NCBI RefSeq assembly: GCF_051014685.1
Contig: NC_135049.1
Coordinates: 29,901,531 to 29,965,530, forward strand
Length of the DNA: 64,000 nucleotides
Direction of reading: 5' to 3'
Source of the DNA: Ptiloglossa arizonensis
Lineage: Eukaryota; Arthropoda; Insecta; Hymenoptera; Colletidae
Shown here: positions 11,226 to 22,633 of the stretch, in pieces
Numbering within the stretch: position 1 is the first letter of the stretch
Layout of the letters: every line of letters begins with the position of its first letter
Notes under the pieces: generated by a model
Databases searched by the model: none
What the model was told of the DNA's origin: nothing
The model's input: the letters and a program-made list of their open reading frames with translations, nothing else
Translations under genes and position numbers: made by a program

Positions 11226-14200
11226 GTAAGTGACCGTTTCATTTTTCATGAATTCCGTGCGTTCACCGGGAGTAGAGGCGAGCGAGAGAGGGAGGCGTCC
11301 GTCTGTTTCCCTCACTCTCTACCCTCTCTTTGCTGGAAACGTTCGAAGGCGTCGGTTCGATATGAGGCGCCAGGCGTACGGACCATGCTTACTTTCTATT
11401 TTCAACCTGTGCGAGCGATTCAATTGTGCTTATTTGCGATTCGAATAACGCGAATCGGGCTTTCGATCGATCCACGTCGCGACGATGGAAAAACGCGGAC
11501 GAAATAGTAGACGCTCGCACAGTGTCTCGATTCGAAATACGTTACTTTTCCCCCCTTTCCCCTCGAAACTGGCCAAGTTTTTCGAATCGTGCGTCGTTAA
11601 AAGCTCGTTGATCGTTCGCGCGATGTCCTCGAGTGGGTCAGGGAACCTCGAATCGACGTTTCTCGACGAGACGTCGCTCGTTGCGGAATTGGAGGTTAGG
11701 TTCGCTCCGCCGGGAGACTGCGAGCGAGAGGGAGAAAAAACCGGAGCAAAAAGAGTCCATTGGTCGACCGTTTTAGAGTAATCGCAGCCAGAGAATCGCC
11801 TTGGCCATCTCGATGCCAGCAAAACACACATTTCGCGGAACTCCGTTGACTTATTTACCGCGTTAAGCGAGGCTTCCGCGAAAGAGAGGTTAGGATACTC
11901 GGTGAGGGACACGGACAGGGGGCACTTCGAAGTGAAAGTAAATACGTTGCTTCGTATCTCCATTTAATGCGTTATTAGCTTCTCAAATACTGTACACGAG
12001 TGTTCGTAACGAACTCGTTTCAAATCGATACCTTTAATCGTTCCTAACGGTATTCCGTCTCGCAAATTCTCTGCTCTCTTTTCATCGCCAACGTAAAAAT
12101 CGTGCTCCACGGCGAATAGATAACGGGGAATATTTTTGTCAGCGTCTCGTTTGGTCAACGTAGTAACGATCGTGGAAGAGCTCGAAAGTTATTGCTCGGT
12201 TTCTTTCCCTCCGTGTTCGTCGCTGCGAATCGGAGCAAGTATCGCCTTCGCGAGAGTTTACCAGGCCAGGTAGGCCTTCGAGCGAAGGGAACAGGGCTTT
12301 CCCGATGTAAACCGGGCCTCGTGTTCCAAAGTCCCCTTTCTTCGCAGCGATAGCCACCGACGGATTGGATTTCGCACACAATAAAGCTGACCTTTTTCTT
12401 TCGTCCTCGATAGGTCGTATACGCTTTCCAGCCGGGATTCTCGAAATCGGTATTCGAGTTTTCGTTGATTTATTACACCCGTACCTACTACGAGTTTGCG
12501 AGTGTTTCCTTTCTTCGAGCGTATCTTAATTATAGACGACGCTCGGTCGTGTCAGCGTACTTCGAATCCTGCCACCTTCGTAACTCCCGCGCAACGTTGA
12601 ATCACGTTTTACGAGTTTTGTCGCGATGTAGGCGTCATCGGCGACAGAACGCACGTGCGTCGCGGCGCGAAACGTCCGCGTCCCGAACTTTTCTGTTTCA
12701 CCGTCACGGCCAATAACCAACCGAGAGCTGCACGCTCGTTTTTGCGCGCGTTAACGCGTTCACGCTGGCGCCTGATTAGCTGCAACGCGACTCGAAGCTC
12801 CGTCGAGGAGCGAGCAGTAATTGTCGTTAACCGCGTTACGGTGTCATCCGCGACTGTCCTTCGTTTTCTTCTCCTCCTTTGTCTCGCAAATATATTTACA
12901 TCCGCGCGGGGAATACGAATTCGGTAAATTATCGAAAAAAACGCGTCGTTGAAATTACGCAACAGCGCGACAAAGCGGCGTATTTTGTTCCGCTCGGGCG
13001 GGAGGGTAAAAAACCGGTAACACCGGCGGATACCGTCACAAGCGCGAGAAAGTCGATTTATTCCGGCGCGGACGCAAAGAATCGTCGTTAAATGTTGAAC
13101 AACTACGATCGATTCCGTCACACGACACCGAGAGGTTTTCTCTCCGCCCGAAAATCCTATCCGACCGTAGCCGCTGTTAATTTCCAACGCGTTCGCAAAA
13201 TTCTCCTCCGACTGTGGGGAAGCTTTTCGTTCGTCAAACGAAACGGTTCACGGCCCGCGATGGCGGGGGGGAGTTGGGACGCGGAGGACGCCAGGAGAGA
13301 GAACGAGAGAGAGAAAGATAGAGAAAAAAAGGGAAACTTTTTCGCGTCGGGGCAGGATGGGGGAAAAAATTCAAAGGAGATTATAACCGTCATGAGCTCG
13401 CACGGTATTATACGACGACGTTAATCCGTCGGTATTACCGCTGCCAATTCCGTGGGGATAAATAAATGAAACAAAAGGGAAAAAAGGAAAGGGGAAGGGA
13501 AGGAAAAACAGAAAAATATATTTCGTACCGGTCACGTTCCGTTGGCCTATTACGAAAAAAGAAAAAAAGAAGGAAAAAAAAAGAGTCGCTTTTTAGGTCA
13601 AGCGCCTCGGCTCGACGTACAACTCCACAACCCCGCGGTCCCTCCCCCCACCCCTGGCTACCCTTTCGCGTTTTAATATTATTTCCCGAGGAACGGCCAA
13701 TGAAGCTCGAACGGAAGTGGACGCTTCTCTCGCGAGCCAACGTCATCCGGGACCACTCGTCTCCGACGTTGATTCGTCGAGTCTCGCGAATTTTTTCGCG
13801 ACGAACCACCGCCGCCGCCGCTCCTACCCCTCCCACCCCCCGCGGATGATCTCCGTGTACCCCTGACTGCCCCTCGGTGCGCGGAGTTTTTTTTTTTTTT
13901 TTCCACGGACGACGCGTGTATTTTGAAATATAGGACAGAGTGCGGGGCTATTTCCAGCTTGTATCGGTACTTTATTTCGAAGCGAGCGTCAGCATGCGAT
14001 CGATCGTGTTCCCATCGGCTGGCCCTTAAGCAGAGAACCACACGGTGCGCTCCGGTGTCCCCTTGCCTGCCTCCCCTCCCCAAACCCCTTCTCTTCTCAC
14101 CGATGCAAATTCGCTCGGGGCGAGCGTATTCGGGCGTAATTGCGGCCGTGTCGCCGAAACGCTCGCGAATTCGGTCCCAATTTTTCCTTTTTTTTTCCCC

Positions 14201-14394
14201 CGCGTTTTTTTTTCCGCTCTTTTTTCGCCCCTTTTCGGCAACGGAATCGATGAAACGAAGCGGGGACGTATCGCGAGAAGTTTCCGAGCGTGAGGTCGCT
14301 CGCGGGCAGGCTACGTAGTCGTTGCGGTTTCGGGCGTTGCAAGGCCGAAAGCTTTGATCCTTTTCTTTTTTCTTTTCTCCTTCGTTTTTTACAG
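11226..14394 (+). other. proposed first intron
   Basis: Begins with GTAAGTGACC and would end with the strong acceptor at 14,394 (length 3,169). The content is unique CpG-rich DNA. A GA-rich tract lies at about 13,260-13,600, GCC trinucleotides near 13,806, a poly-T run near 13,887, and T-rich tracts at about 14,180-14,225. Overlapping opposite-strand open frames at 13.6-14.4 kb arise from these low-complexity tracts. Confidence 0.4.
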
Positions 14395-14460
14395 GTTCTT
14401 CGCGGCAACGTAAGAGATTTTTTACCAAAGAACATTCCCGAACGACCGCGTACGCGCGTC
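14395..14460 (+). CDS. candidate 66-base coding exon
   Basis: A pyrimidine tract of ~30 bases (14,361-14,390) leads into ACAG at 14,391-14,394, one of the best acceptors in the window. Exactly 66 bases later is a perfect GTAAGT donor (14,461-14,466), though the exon ends in C rather than G. The segment is open in phase 0, the phase needed after the proposed first exon, and encodes 22 residues with the core VRDFLPKNIPERP. An open frame of this length has roughly a one-in-three chance of arising at random, so the phase match is only supporting evidence. No domain is recognised. An earlier GTAAGA at about 14,410 would give a much shorter alternative. Confidence 0.35.
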
Positions 14461-14742
14461 GTAAGTTTCAGCCTTAATGGACACTCTTCCGTTTAGAAGA
14501 ATCGCGGCGATCGTTTCGAAACGATTTTCGCTTCGAGGGCACCGAAGACTCGATCCGTTTAATCCACGATGGATCTTCGTTCGTTTAATAACGGCACCGT
14601 CGATCAGAATTCCGGCGAGTTGTTTAATTCCCTCGCATAACCGGTAGCGCTTTAAATATCGGCTTCTTTCGCGCGTCCAACCGCCGCGGGTAAGAGAGAT
14701 ATTTCAAACGGTAATTCATTAAGTAGTACCATAAATTCTTAC

Positions 14743-14769
14743 CTTTATTGCGCGTAATTTAACTTGTGT
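14743..14769 (-). CDS. candidate 27-base microexon, minus strand
   Basis: Read on the minus strand, a long CT tract (14,791-14,842) is followed by CTGCAG (14,775-14,770), then 27 bases, then AAAG and GTAAGAAT (donor at 14,742-14,735). Only one of the three frames is open; it would encode TQVKLRAIK. The acceptor and donor are both good, but the AG lies about 20 bases beyond the tract. It is antisense to the proposed + strand gene and would belong to a different transcript. It could equally be a chance pairing, since the CT tract is a simple-sequence run. Confidence 0.25.
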
Positions 14770-14779
14770 CTGCAGTCGG

Positions 14780-15320
14780 GTATCCCCGAGGGAGGGGAAG
14801 AAAAGAAAAAGAAAAAGAGAAGAAAAGAAACGAAGAAACGAAATGCGTTTAACGAGTGGCGTTCACCGGGACGAAAAATGAAACGGTATTCTCGGCTTGG
14901 AGGAATTCGCGCCGTTCCTCTGGACGGTGTTGTCGTTGCTTTTGTTTCGTCTATAATTGTCCCGTAGTTTGTAAACTTGTTCGCCGAGTCGTTCCATCCT
15001 GACCGTTCCCGCGAAGTTTCGACGAGAGTTTTCCTACGGAGCAATCCGTTTTCTTCGTCTCGCTCGGATCGTCCTTGTAGCGTCACCTTGCCATCGATAC
15101 TCTCGTCGGTTGGTCGTTTAATCGATGGATTTTTCTACGGCTAACCGCGCGCCGTCTATGGCTATCGCGTGTTATTGCCGGATCTACGCGTTTCGAGCCG
15201 ACGAAGCCTCGATTGTCCTCCTCGTCTTCCGCGATTCGTCTTCGAGGAGGCTCGGGTTTCGACCGAAACGCGAAACTGTAACGAAGAATCGCGTGTTTTC
15301 CCCGATTGGGAATTCGGGAA
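14780..15320. other. non-coding stretch, intronic in the proposed gene
   Basis: Begins with a GA-rich run on the + strand (14,785-14,845). The remainder is unique CpG-rich DNA without splice-signal pairs or recognisable coding sequence. Confidence 0.4.
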
Positions 15321-15321
15321 C

Positions 15322-15360
15322 CCATTGGCGTAGCCAGGAATTTAAATTACGGGGCCAGCA
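15322..15360. mobile_element. possible transposon terminus fragment
   Basis: The words ATTGGCGTAGCCAGGAATTT and GGGGCCAGC resemble the terminal sequence of a DNA-transposon family I recall as widespread in animals. Only about 40 bases are present and no matching opposite end is seen. The fragment directly abuts the tandem array that follows. Low confidence, as this rests on memory of the motif rather than on an alignment. Confidence 0.25.
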
Positions 15361-15389
15361 TCTTTCCGCTTCGAAGCTCCTGACCTTTC

Positions 15390-15785
15390 TCCCCCTTGGA
15401 AATATTTCTAAAATCGTTTCTATCCAACGTATTTTGTTCGAGAGAACCTCCTCCCCCTTGTAAATTTTTCTAAAACGTATTTTGTTAGAGAGAACTTTCT
15501 CCCCCTTGTAAATTTTTCTAAAATCGTTTCTCTCTAACGTATTTTGTTAGAGAGAACTTTCTTCCGTTGTAAATTTTTCTAAAACGTATTTTGTTAGAGA
15601 GAACTTTCTCCCCCTTCAAAATTTTCTAAAATCGTTTCTCTCTAACGTATTTTGTTAGAGAGAACTTTCTCCCCCATGTACATTTTTCTAATATCGTTTC
15701 TCTTCAACGTATTTTGTCAGAGAGAACTTTCTCCCCCTTGTAAATTTTTCTAAAATCGTTTCTCTCTAACGTATTTTGTTCCGTA
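15390..15785. repeat. tandem repeat with built-in hairpin, ~6 units
   Basis: Units share ACTTTCTCCCCCTTGTAAAT, TTTTTCTAAAATCGTTTC and TAACGTATTTTGTTAGAGAG. In some units a segment is skipped, so spacing alternates between about 50 and 65 bases. Two units, at 15,528-15,556 and 15,636-15,664, carry a perfect 11 bp inverted repeat (TTCTCTCTAAC, a 7-base spacer GTATTTT, then GTTAGAGAGAA). The last unit ends abruptly in the right arm at about 15,780. Confidence 0.85.
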
Positions 15786-17949
15786 CACTGTAAATACACC
15801 GGAAAGATCTCCCAAACGCGTTTTACTTTTGCGAAAGAATTTCGTAGAGTACACGTAGCGGAGGGTTCGCGAACTCGCGAAACATTATACCGCGTAAATG
15901 AACCTGTTTCGCGTGTAGGTGCACCATTGTAAAAGTATCTCGCCACTCGAAGCCTGCGCAGCCAAGATTACGAGGTTCATTGTTCGATAATAATTACGCA
16001 TTCTGAATTACGAAACGAGATTACGTTTCCCCGTCGAACGAACGAAAGCTTATCCAAGTAAACGTTCCATGGAATAAACGTTGCGTGTAAATCACCCCCG
16101 TGGACTGTATTCGAACGTGATTCACCGTTCGAGTAACGATAAATAAGATCGAATTTTGCGGCGAATCGGACGCGGAGAGAAATATTCGAATCGTCGATGA
16201 AGAGAGAATGAGAGAGAGACAGAGAGAAAGAGATTTCGAAGCGCGGAAGTTGGGCGAGAATGAAAGTTGCTCCGCGCGAAGCAATCTTGCTGATTGCTAC
16301 GCGTTCTCGTCCCGGGTCTCGAAGTTCGTGTTGCTTGTGAAAACGGTCTTGCTCTTTGATAAAAGCTTCCCAATGAACGGAAAGGTGTTTGTTCTCGGTA
16401 TGGCCGATTGAGAGTGTCTTTCGCGATTAAATCGGTTCGGGAGCGCGTTAAGCCGCGTCTACACCGAGCAACGTCTAGGAACGGATTTTCTCGACGTTCC
16501 ACGTGTGTTTTTTTCTTTTTTTTTTTGGAAAAGTCGCAGAACGACGCTCCGTACGTCTCCACTGGAATTCAAAAGTTTAGAATCATTGCAACAGTTTCGA
16601 GTCGATAAAGATGGGGAAAAAATAGAAAACACGTGGCAAGTTTGTTACCCTCGACGTGGACAGTTTGTTACCCGGTTCAGAAACGCATTGTCGCTATCGA
16701 CGTCAACGCGTATAGAAATACAAACGACCCTCGAACAACGCGGATTTCATTTCACGCGGTTTTTTCGCGGCCTCAATAACAGTTTCCAATGACGATGATT
16801 CCATTTTTCAAACTTACTTTATCGTAAAAACAGATAACACCTGTTTATACACTGTAGTTAGTTCACGGGGGTAGGTGAAACATTTCACGCGGTTGGTATC
16901 CTTCGCGTTCTTCTAGGTACAACTCTGCGTGGAAAAATGGCGGGAACAGTGATTCGAAGAACGAAATTTCAACGTTCATTCGTTAACAAATCATCCTGTT
17001 TCAACGCGTTGATAATCCCGTCCACCTTTGCATTTTTATCGATCTAAACACGATCTCGTTCGTTTCTTCCTTTCGCCAAAAATCTTCGTTTTCGGTTCGC
17101 GAGTTGGAAACTGACCGAAATGTCGACGAATATCGTCGGTAACGAATGCAGCTCGAAACGTTTCCCGAACCGTGTCTCCTCGCGTGGATAGAATATTTGT
17201 GCAAATACATTGGAAATGTTTTCGACCGGTGAGAAAACGTTGCTCGATGTTGCTTCGGTGTATACGTAGCTTCGGATCGCGGGGAATTCTCAGCAGTTAT
17301 TCGTCGTGGAAAATAAAATCGATTCGAAAACATCAACAACGTTCGCACCGTGTCCTCGCGATCCCTCGGTCGTGTTACACCTTTCGTGTCGTACGTACCG
17401 GTTTCGCGTTCGTTGCGGGATCCTCGATTCCCGGAATATCGATATCCTCGATTCACCGATGGATCGAGGTTTCGTTCGTTACATCCGATCGAACCCGAGC
17501 TATTTTTATTCGGTCGGTTTCCAACCCTCGGGGTCATGCCCCGCGAGATCACGCAAAATAGTTCGTGCGCGGTCGCGTGCTCGCCGTAGCTTTAAAGATC
17601 GCGCCTTCCCTTTTATAGCCCTTTGGACAATTTTATAACGTTCGTCGTTGGCTCGCTGTGTGCATTTAATAGTGCTCCGGCGCACGTAACGAGAATCGTA
17701 ATCGCGCGGGAGCGAGAGTTTCGGGGGAAAAAATGAACCTTTTCGTGCCTGGCGCGAAGAGAACGCGTGCCACAAATTGCGAGCGATCGAACATCGGAGA
17801 ATCGCGCAGAGACGTGTGTCGTCTTTTCGCGAGGGAGAATAAACATCTCGAGGGGAACAAATATCCTTCGCGTTGCACCGAGCTCTAATCGCACGGATTC
17901 GAACGCCTCCGAAACTTTCGCGTGTCGACGTAGCTTTCGAGCTCGAGGA
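15786..17949. other. non-coding stretch
   Basis: Unique CpG-rich DNA. GA-repeat words (AGAGAGAGACAGAGAG) occur near 16,209-16,230. Several overlapping open frames between 16.2 and 17.6 kb lie on both strands with no splice-signal pairs. At 16,914 a pyrimidine stretch ends in CTAG followed by GTACAA, a weak recursive-splice look-alike. No gene is called. Confidence 0.45.
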
Positions 17950-18077
17950 GAATGGCTCTCGTTTTGTTTTGTTTTTTTTTTAAGTGAAAATGAAACACGA
18001 TTTCTATAGAGCGTATGAATATTTTATTCAATCGTATATTCTCCATTTTGGAAAACAAAACTTCCCGAACGACCCAA
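17950..18077 (+). mobile_element. mariner-type MITE copy 1, left end decayed
   Basis: A non-coding ~130 bp element. The interior phrases are GTGAAAATGAAACACGATTT and ATATTCTCCATTTTGG. The right end is TTCCCGAACGACCCAA followed by TA (18,078-18,079), the inverse complement of the TTGGGTYGTTCGG terminus of the better copies. The left terminus has decayed into a T-rich run. It encodes no transposase and would have been moved by a Tc1/mariner transposase. Confidence 0.7.
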
Positions 18078-18079
18078 TA

Positions 18080-20094
18080 ATATTGCATCGAGTTACAACT
18101 CGAGTCTCGTTGAATGTGCCCGAAAATTCGCGTCGACGTGCTTCGATCTCAAGAGGACTAAATCTTCTAGGAAAAATATTCTCGAACGATCAAAATTTAA
18201 AAAATTTCGAGACAACTCTCGATCTCTATTAAAACAAACGTGTCTCCGTGCACCGATCTGTACGAACTCGACGCGTTTAAATTGCCGCGAAACGTCGTTT
18301 AGTCGTTGGAGAAGAATGCGCGTTGCAGTTGCTGCGTTCGTTCGGTCGATCGATCGAAGGAGCCCTCGAACCGCTCTCCAGGAAGCGCAGTTTCATTTAC
18401 CTAAGCAGCCACCACGGGGACACGGGAACGCGAACGGTTCGTTGGTACGCTGTACCTCGGTTAAATTTAGGAGCATCCGATGAAAGTGGAATGTCGGTAC
18501 CCCGATCGATGCTTTCGCGTTTTAATTCCGACTTTTCGACCGTGCGTTATTCCGAGCCATTTGCTCGGAAATAATCCAATAAACGATCCGTTCCGTCGTC
18601 TCTTAACACCGAATAATATATAACAAACGGTTCAAACTGGAAGCTCGATTTACTTTTCTTTTTTTGCGCCCGTGGATCGAAGCGGTACGAAACTCTATCT
18701 TCGAAAACGAAACTCCTCGACGTACCGAGAATCGAGCTGCATCGAAATTACAGACTGAAAAATTTGCACACGACACCGAGGCCAGCGTACAATGCCAAGA
18801 ACGTAGCACACTTTTGAATACGCGACGAAAGAATTCTCAGTATTCTTTACCGAGAGGAAATTGTTTCCAAAGAGGAGGAGGGATTAATTGCGCGAGCGAG
18901 TTCGGATATTAAGAAATATTTCACGTGTCGTGCACGATTCGAGGGGGTGTTCGGGGAGGCAGGGAGGCGTGTACGTACAAAGTGGAAGGAAGTATCACTT
19001 TAAGCTTAAACGACGCTCGGCGTCGTTAATCCGCTCGATGGATACGTGTCAAGGCCCTTTTTCTATGACCGACCATTGTTTTTGCGCTTGGTGGAAATTA
19101 TCACTTATGAATATAGTACACTTAGCGTGGGAGAATCATCGTACGAGATTTTTCCTCGGGTGTATGGAAAATCTTGTTTCTTTTCGTTGTTTTTTTGGCA
19201 CGTGGGTGGGGGAGTATCCTTTGTCTTTCGTTTGGTCGAAAGAATCGGGCGAGAGATCGACAGCGTGGAAAAACGTGGAAAATTATTAAATCGCCGTGTA
19301 AGTTTGTTAATCTCTCGGTGCACGCGGAGACTATGATAATCGGAAGATAGAAACGCGAGAAGCCACTGTAACGAAAGTTCGTAATTACGGTAATTACGAT
19401 ATCACGAGTCGGTGGAGTTTAACGGGTATTAGAAACGGGGAGAGCGTAGTAACAAGTTAGCGGAAAACTATTAATTATTTCTTCGCGGGAATCCTCGTCG
19501 TGTAAATTCGCTTTTAACGATACAATCGACGAATCTTTCCATCGCGAGAAATGACGGACAATAATCGTCGAGCAGGACCAACCAATTGGTTCCGAAGCTG
19601 TTTTAAAGAACAAGCTCCTGCTTTGTACTTTTTTTTACCAACGAACGAAACTTTCAGCGGCAGCAGTGCAGTCCATCGAAGGAAACTGAAAACGAAATTA
19701 TCGGGCCGGTGGATTGTTTAGTCAGGGAACCTAAAACCGGAGGAGATACATATTTATTCGTCCATGTACCGTGGAGATAGCATCCACGAATATGAGTTTG
19801 CAGACTGGGCAAATGTTTGAGGGGTTCGCTTTTCAAATAGTCGCCGGTGAGTGTCGTTGCGTTCAAACGAGGAAGTCGAAGGGATCTTCTGGTTTACGGA
19901 AGTAACTAGCAACGATACTTGCCGGAACTTTCGGATCGTTTGAGCCGCGGTGTTTGTAAACTTTTTTCGATAGATAAGAATTATCTTTCTCACCTTTCTG
20001 AGCACGAAATTCGGGAAGTTGGAGCGATTCAGATTTCGACTCGGTATCTCGCAAACTGTCCCAAATACAATCGCCTCTTTCTCGCAAAAATCAT
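18080..20094. other. non-coding stretch
   Basis: Unique DNA with overlapping opposite-strand open frames and no gene-like signal pair. A fair acceptor (CTTTCAG at 19,651-19,657) is not followed by a sensible donor. Another GTGAGT at about 19,845 has no acceptor. I see no domain. Confidence 0.45.
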
Positions 20095-20745
20095 CAAAGA
20101 TTGCTCATTTTAATTACTCAAGATTTCAAACGAATATTTCTCTTCTCGCAGGAAACTACCAAAGATTCCCTATTTCAATTACTTAAGATTTCAAACGAAT
20201 ATTTCTCTTCGCAGGAAACTCTCAAATATTGCTCATTTTAATTACTCAAGATTTCGAGTTAATAATTTCTCTTCATAAATATTGCTCGATTTTAATTAAT
20301 CGAGTTTTCGATACGTTTTGTTTCTTCGCGAGTTCTCAGAAATTGCTTATTTCAATTACTCAAGATTTCGAGTTAATAATTTCTCTTCATAAATATTGCA
20401 CCATATTAATTAATCGAGCTTCCGATACGATTAGTCTCTTCGCGAGTTCTCAGAAATTGCTCATTTCAATTACTCAAGATTTCAAGAAAATATTTCTCTC
20501 TGTAAATATTGCACCATATTAATTAATCGAACTTCCGATACGATTAATTTCTTCACGAGTTCTCAGAAATTGCTCATTCTAACTACTCAAGATTTCGAGT
20601 TAATAATTTCTCTCTGTAAATATTGCACCATATTAATTAATCGAGCTTCCGATACGATTAGTCTCTTCGCGAGTTCCCAAAAATTGCTCATTCTAACTAC
20701 TCAAGATTTCGAGTTAATAATTTCTCTCCGTAAATATCGCTAAAA
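20095..20745. repeat. tandem repeat, ~115 bp higher-order unit
   Basis: Units contain GAGTTCTCAGAAATTGCTCA, TTACTCAAGATTTCGAGTTA, AATATTGCACCATATTAATT and CTTCCGATACGATTAGTCTC. The phrase GAGTTCTCAGAAATTGC recurs near 20,330, 20,444, 20,559 and 20,671, a period of about 114. The first part of the array (20,095-20,225) uses a shorter ~60 bp form lacking the TTAATTAATCGA segment. The array therefore appears to have gained a longer unit as it grew. Confidence 0.85.
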
Positions 20746-20859
20746 ATTGTCTAAAATTTGGGGTCTCCGATTAGTAACGCACTCGGATCGATTCGTTTCC
20801 CGAGCGTCGCGAAAACGCAACAGCGAGAACTTCCGTTGGCTCGTGTCCGCATACTGATA

Positions 20860-21130
20860 TGGGAATTAACTTATAATACCTTCGCGCCTGGCCGGATTAA
20901 GATTGACGATTAAATAGCGCAACGTTGGCTATTGTCTTGCCGGCGATGCAGGAGACACAACGCGGTTGCATTATTCACGATCAAAGGCAGGACGATAGCG
21001 TGGCGACGAGACACAGCGCTCGCTCGCTCGCTCGCTCGCTCGCTTGCTCGTTCGCGCTATTGGCGTCATACTTCCTGACATTTGACATGTAACTCTCCGG
21101 TTAATTTCGGACGGGTCAGTGCGTGTTATT
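20860..21130. promoter_or_regulatory. possible regulatory cluster with GCTC microsatellite
   Basis: This less CpG-patterned block holds several words known from insect enhancers: GATCAAAG (TCF/Pangolin-type) at 20,990-20,996, and TGACA twice at 21,076 and 21,083 (Homothorax/TALE-type, 7 bases apart). Between them is a (GCTC)n run at about 21,017-21,048. Motif matches this short occur by chance, so this is a suggestion only. Confidence 0.2.
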
Positions 21131-22629
21131 TACGGACGAAATCGATGAAAGGAGTTACTTTATTTAGACCGACTTAAATCGGGACGAATCGAATCCGTAC
21201 GCCTTTATCACCGACCTCGACGATTGGTCGCCGAGACCTCGGCTCGAAGAAACCAACCGACCTTTAACTTTTCAAAAAAAAGGAACTCCGTTTGTTATCG
21301 AGTGGGGAATTTTCGCTCGGAGATTGTTGTCCGAGTCACGAGAAAGTCGTCGGTTCGAGAGAACTGTTTGCCGAGCAATTTAAAAACGTTCGATTACATC
21401 GATAATGCAGTTCGGACTTATCTCGCGGTATCTAATATTCGAATCTTCCTCGAGAGGTTAAAGTAATCGAAAAACAACAATCTCAATAGTATCCGAGCAA
21501 CGTTTGCTCGCGGTAGTGTTTCGCGAGTCGCGATGATAATTATTATTACTTTGTTCGCGAGCTAGTAGCGCCTTTCGAATCGTGCACGAACGATAACACG
21601 TGTAATCCGGAAAACGAGACCGGAGTGCATCCTCTGATGCAACGTTCTCGCAACCGACGTAATAAAATTCAATATTTCGTAAGGTTCCACGGGAAACCTT
21701 AAGTTACATCGGCGCGTGGATGGAAGCTTCGTCGAAGATATCGAAAATAAATGAAAATATATAGAAAGTACGGTCGGAGAATTGTTAAGAAGCCTGGTGG
21801 ATGTCCACTGAACGTAGCGCGTTATTTGTCACCGAGATCCGAGAAACGATGCATCTCCGCGTCGCTCGATCGCGGATCGGAGCAAAGAAATTCCATCGGT
21901 GTACGCGGCGCGTATTCGAATACCGATATCCAAATACTCGTTCGGGCGGGGATACTCGAACGGTCGGATATTCGAGTATCCGATTGCGGGAAAAATACGA
22001 GGACTGGTCCCCGGTGCCTATCGGTTACCCGTAACTATTTCGAGCTGGTAAAAAGGGATTCCGTATCGCGGGACACGCGCGATCCGCGATCCGCGGCGGT
22101 GGCGGCCATTAAAAGAGTTTACGGGCGGGCGCGGGTAATCGTTAGCCTCGGATGCACGGCCGAGGCGTAAAATTTCGAAGAAAAATACGTCGGCGGTTTT
22201 TAACGGGCGGTTTTCGGTGGCCGATGGCTCGAGTTTCGCGTCGGTGCAGGTGCGGATGATTGAGTTAACAGACTTGCACGGACTGGACGCGGTCCATTTG
22301 CAGTGGCCCGACCCTTCATTTATCCGGCGGACGTTTCACCTTCGTTCCCGCGGAAACGAATAAATCGAGGCACCGCGACGGTATCACCGGCACTCCAAGG
22401 TGGATATATTTGTCGCGGGAAATACGACGGTGGCCGTTCGCCGACGGGACGCATTTAACTCTTGCCTTTGATACGTGCCAGCGACGATTCTTCATTTTCG
22501 GTATTAATCCGCTGTGTCGCTTACCGCGTCGTCCGCCGTAAATTCCTATTTAAGGGGCCAGCCTGGTATTTTCAGCCGAACGGGGAGCTTTTCTTCTCTT
22601 TTCTTTTCTTTTCTTTTTTTTTCGCCGAG
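21131..22629. other. non-coding stretch
   Basis: Unique DNA. An open frame at 21,751-22,170 has no splice signals or recognisable domain. The block 22,200-22,340 has lower CpG density and contains GCAGGTG and GTTAAC words. A TTTTC microsatellite lies at about 22,588-22,622, just before the 184 bp array. Confidence 0.45.
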
Positions 22630-22633
22630 GGAA

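Noticed and set aside
16894..16920. Second recursive splice site (pyrimidines, CTAG, GTACAA)
   Set aside because: The donor half is weak at positions +4 to +6, so it does not meet the consensus.
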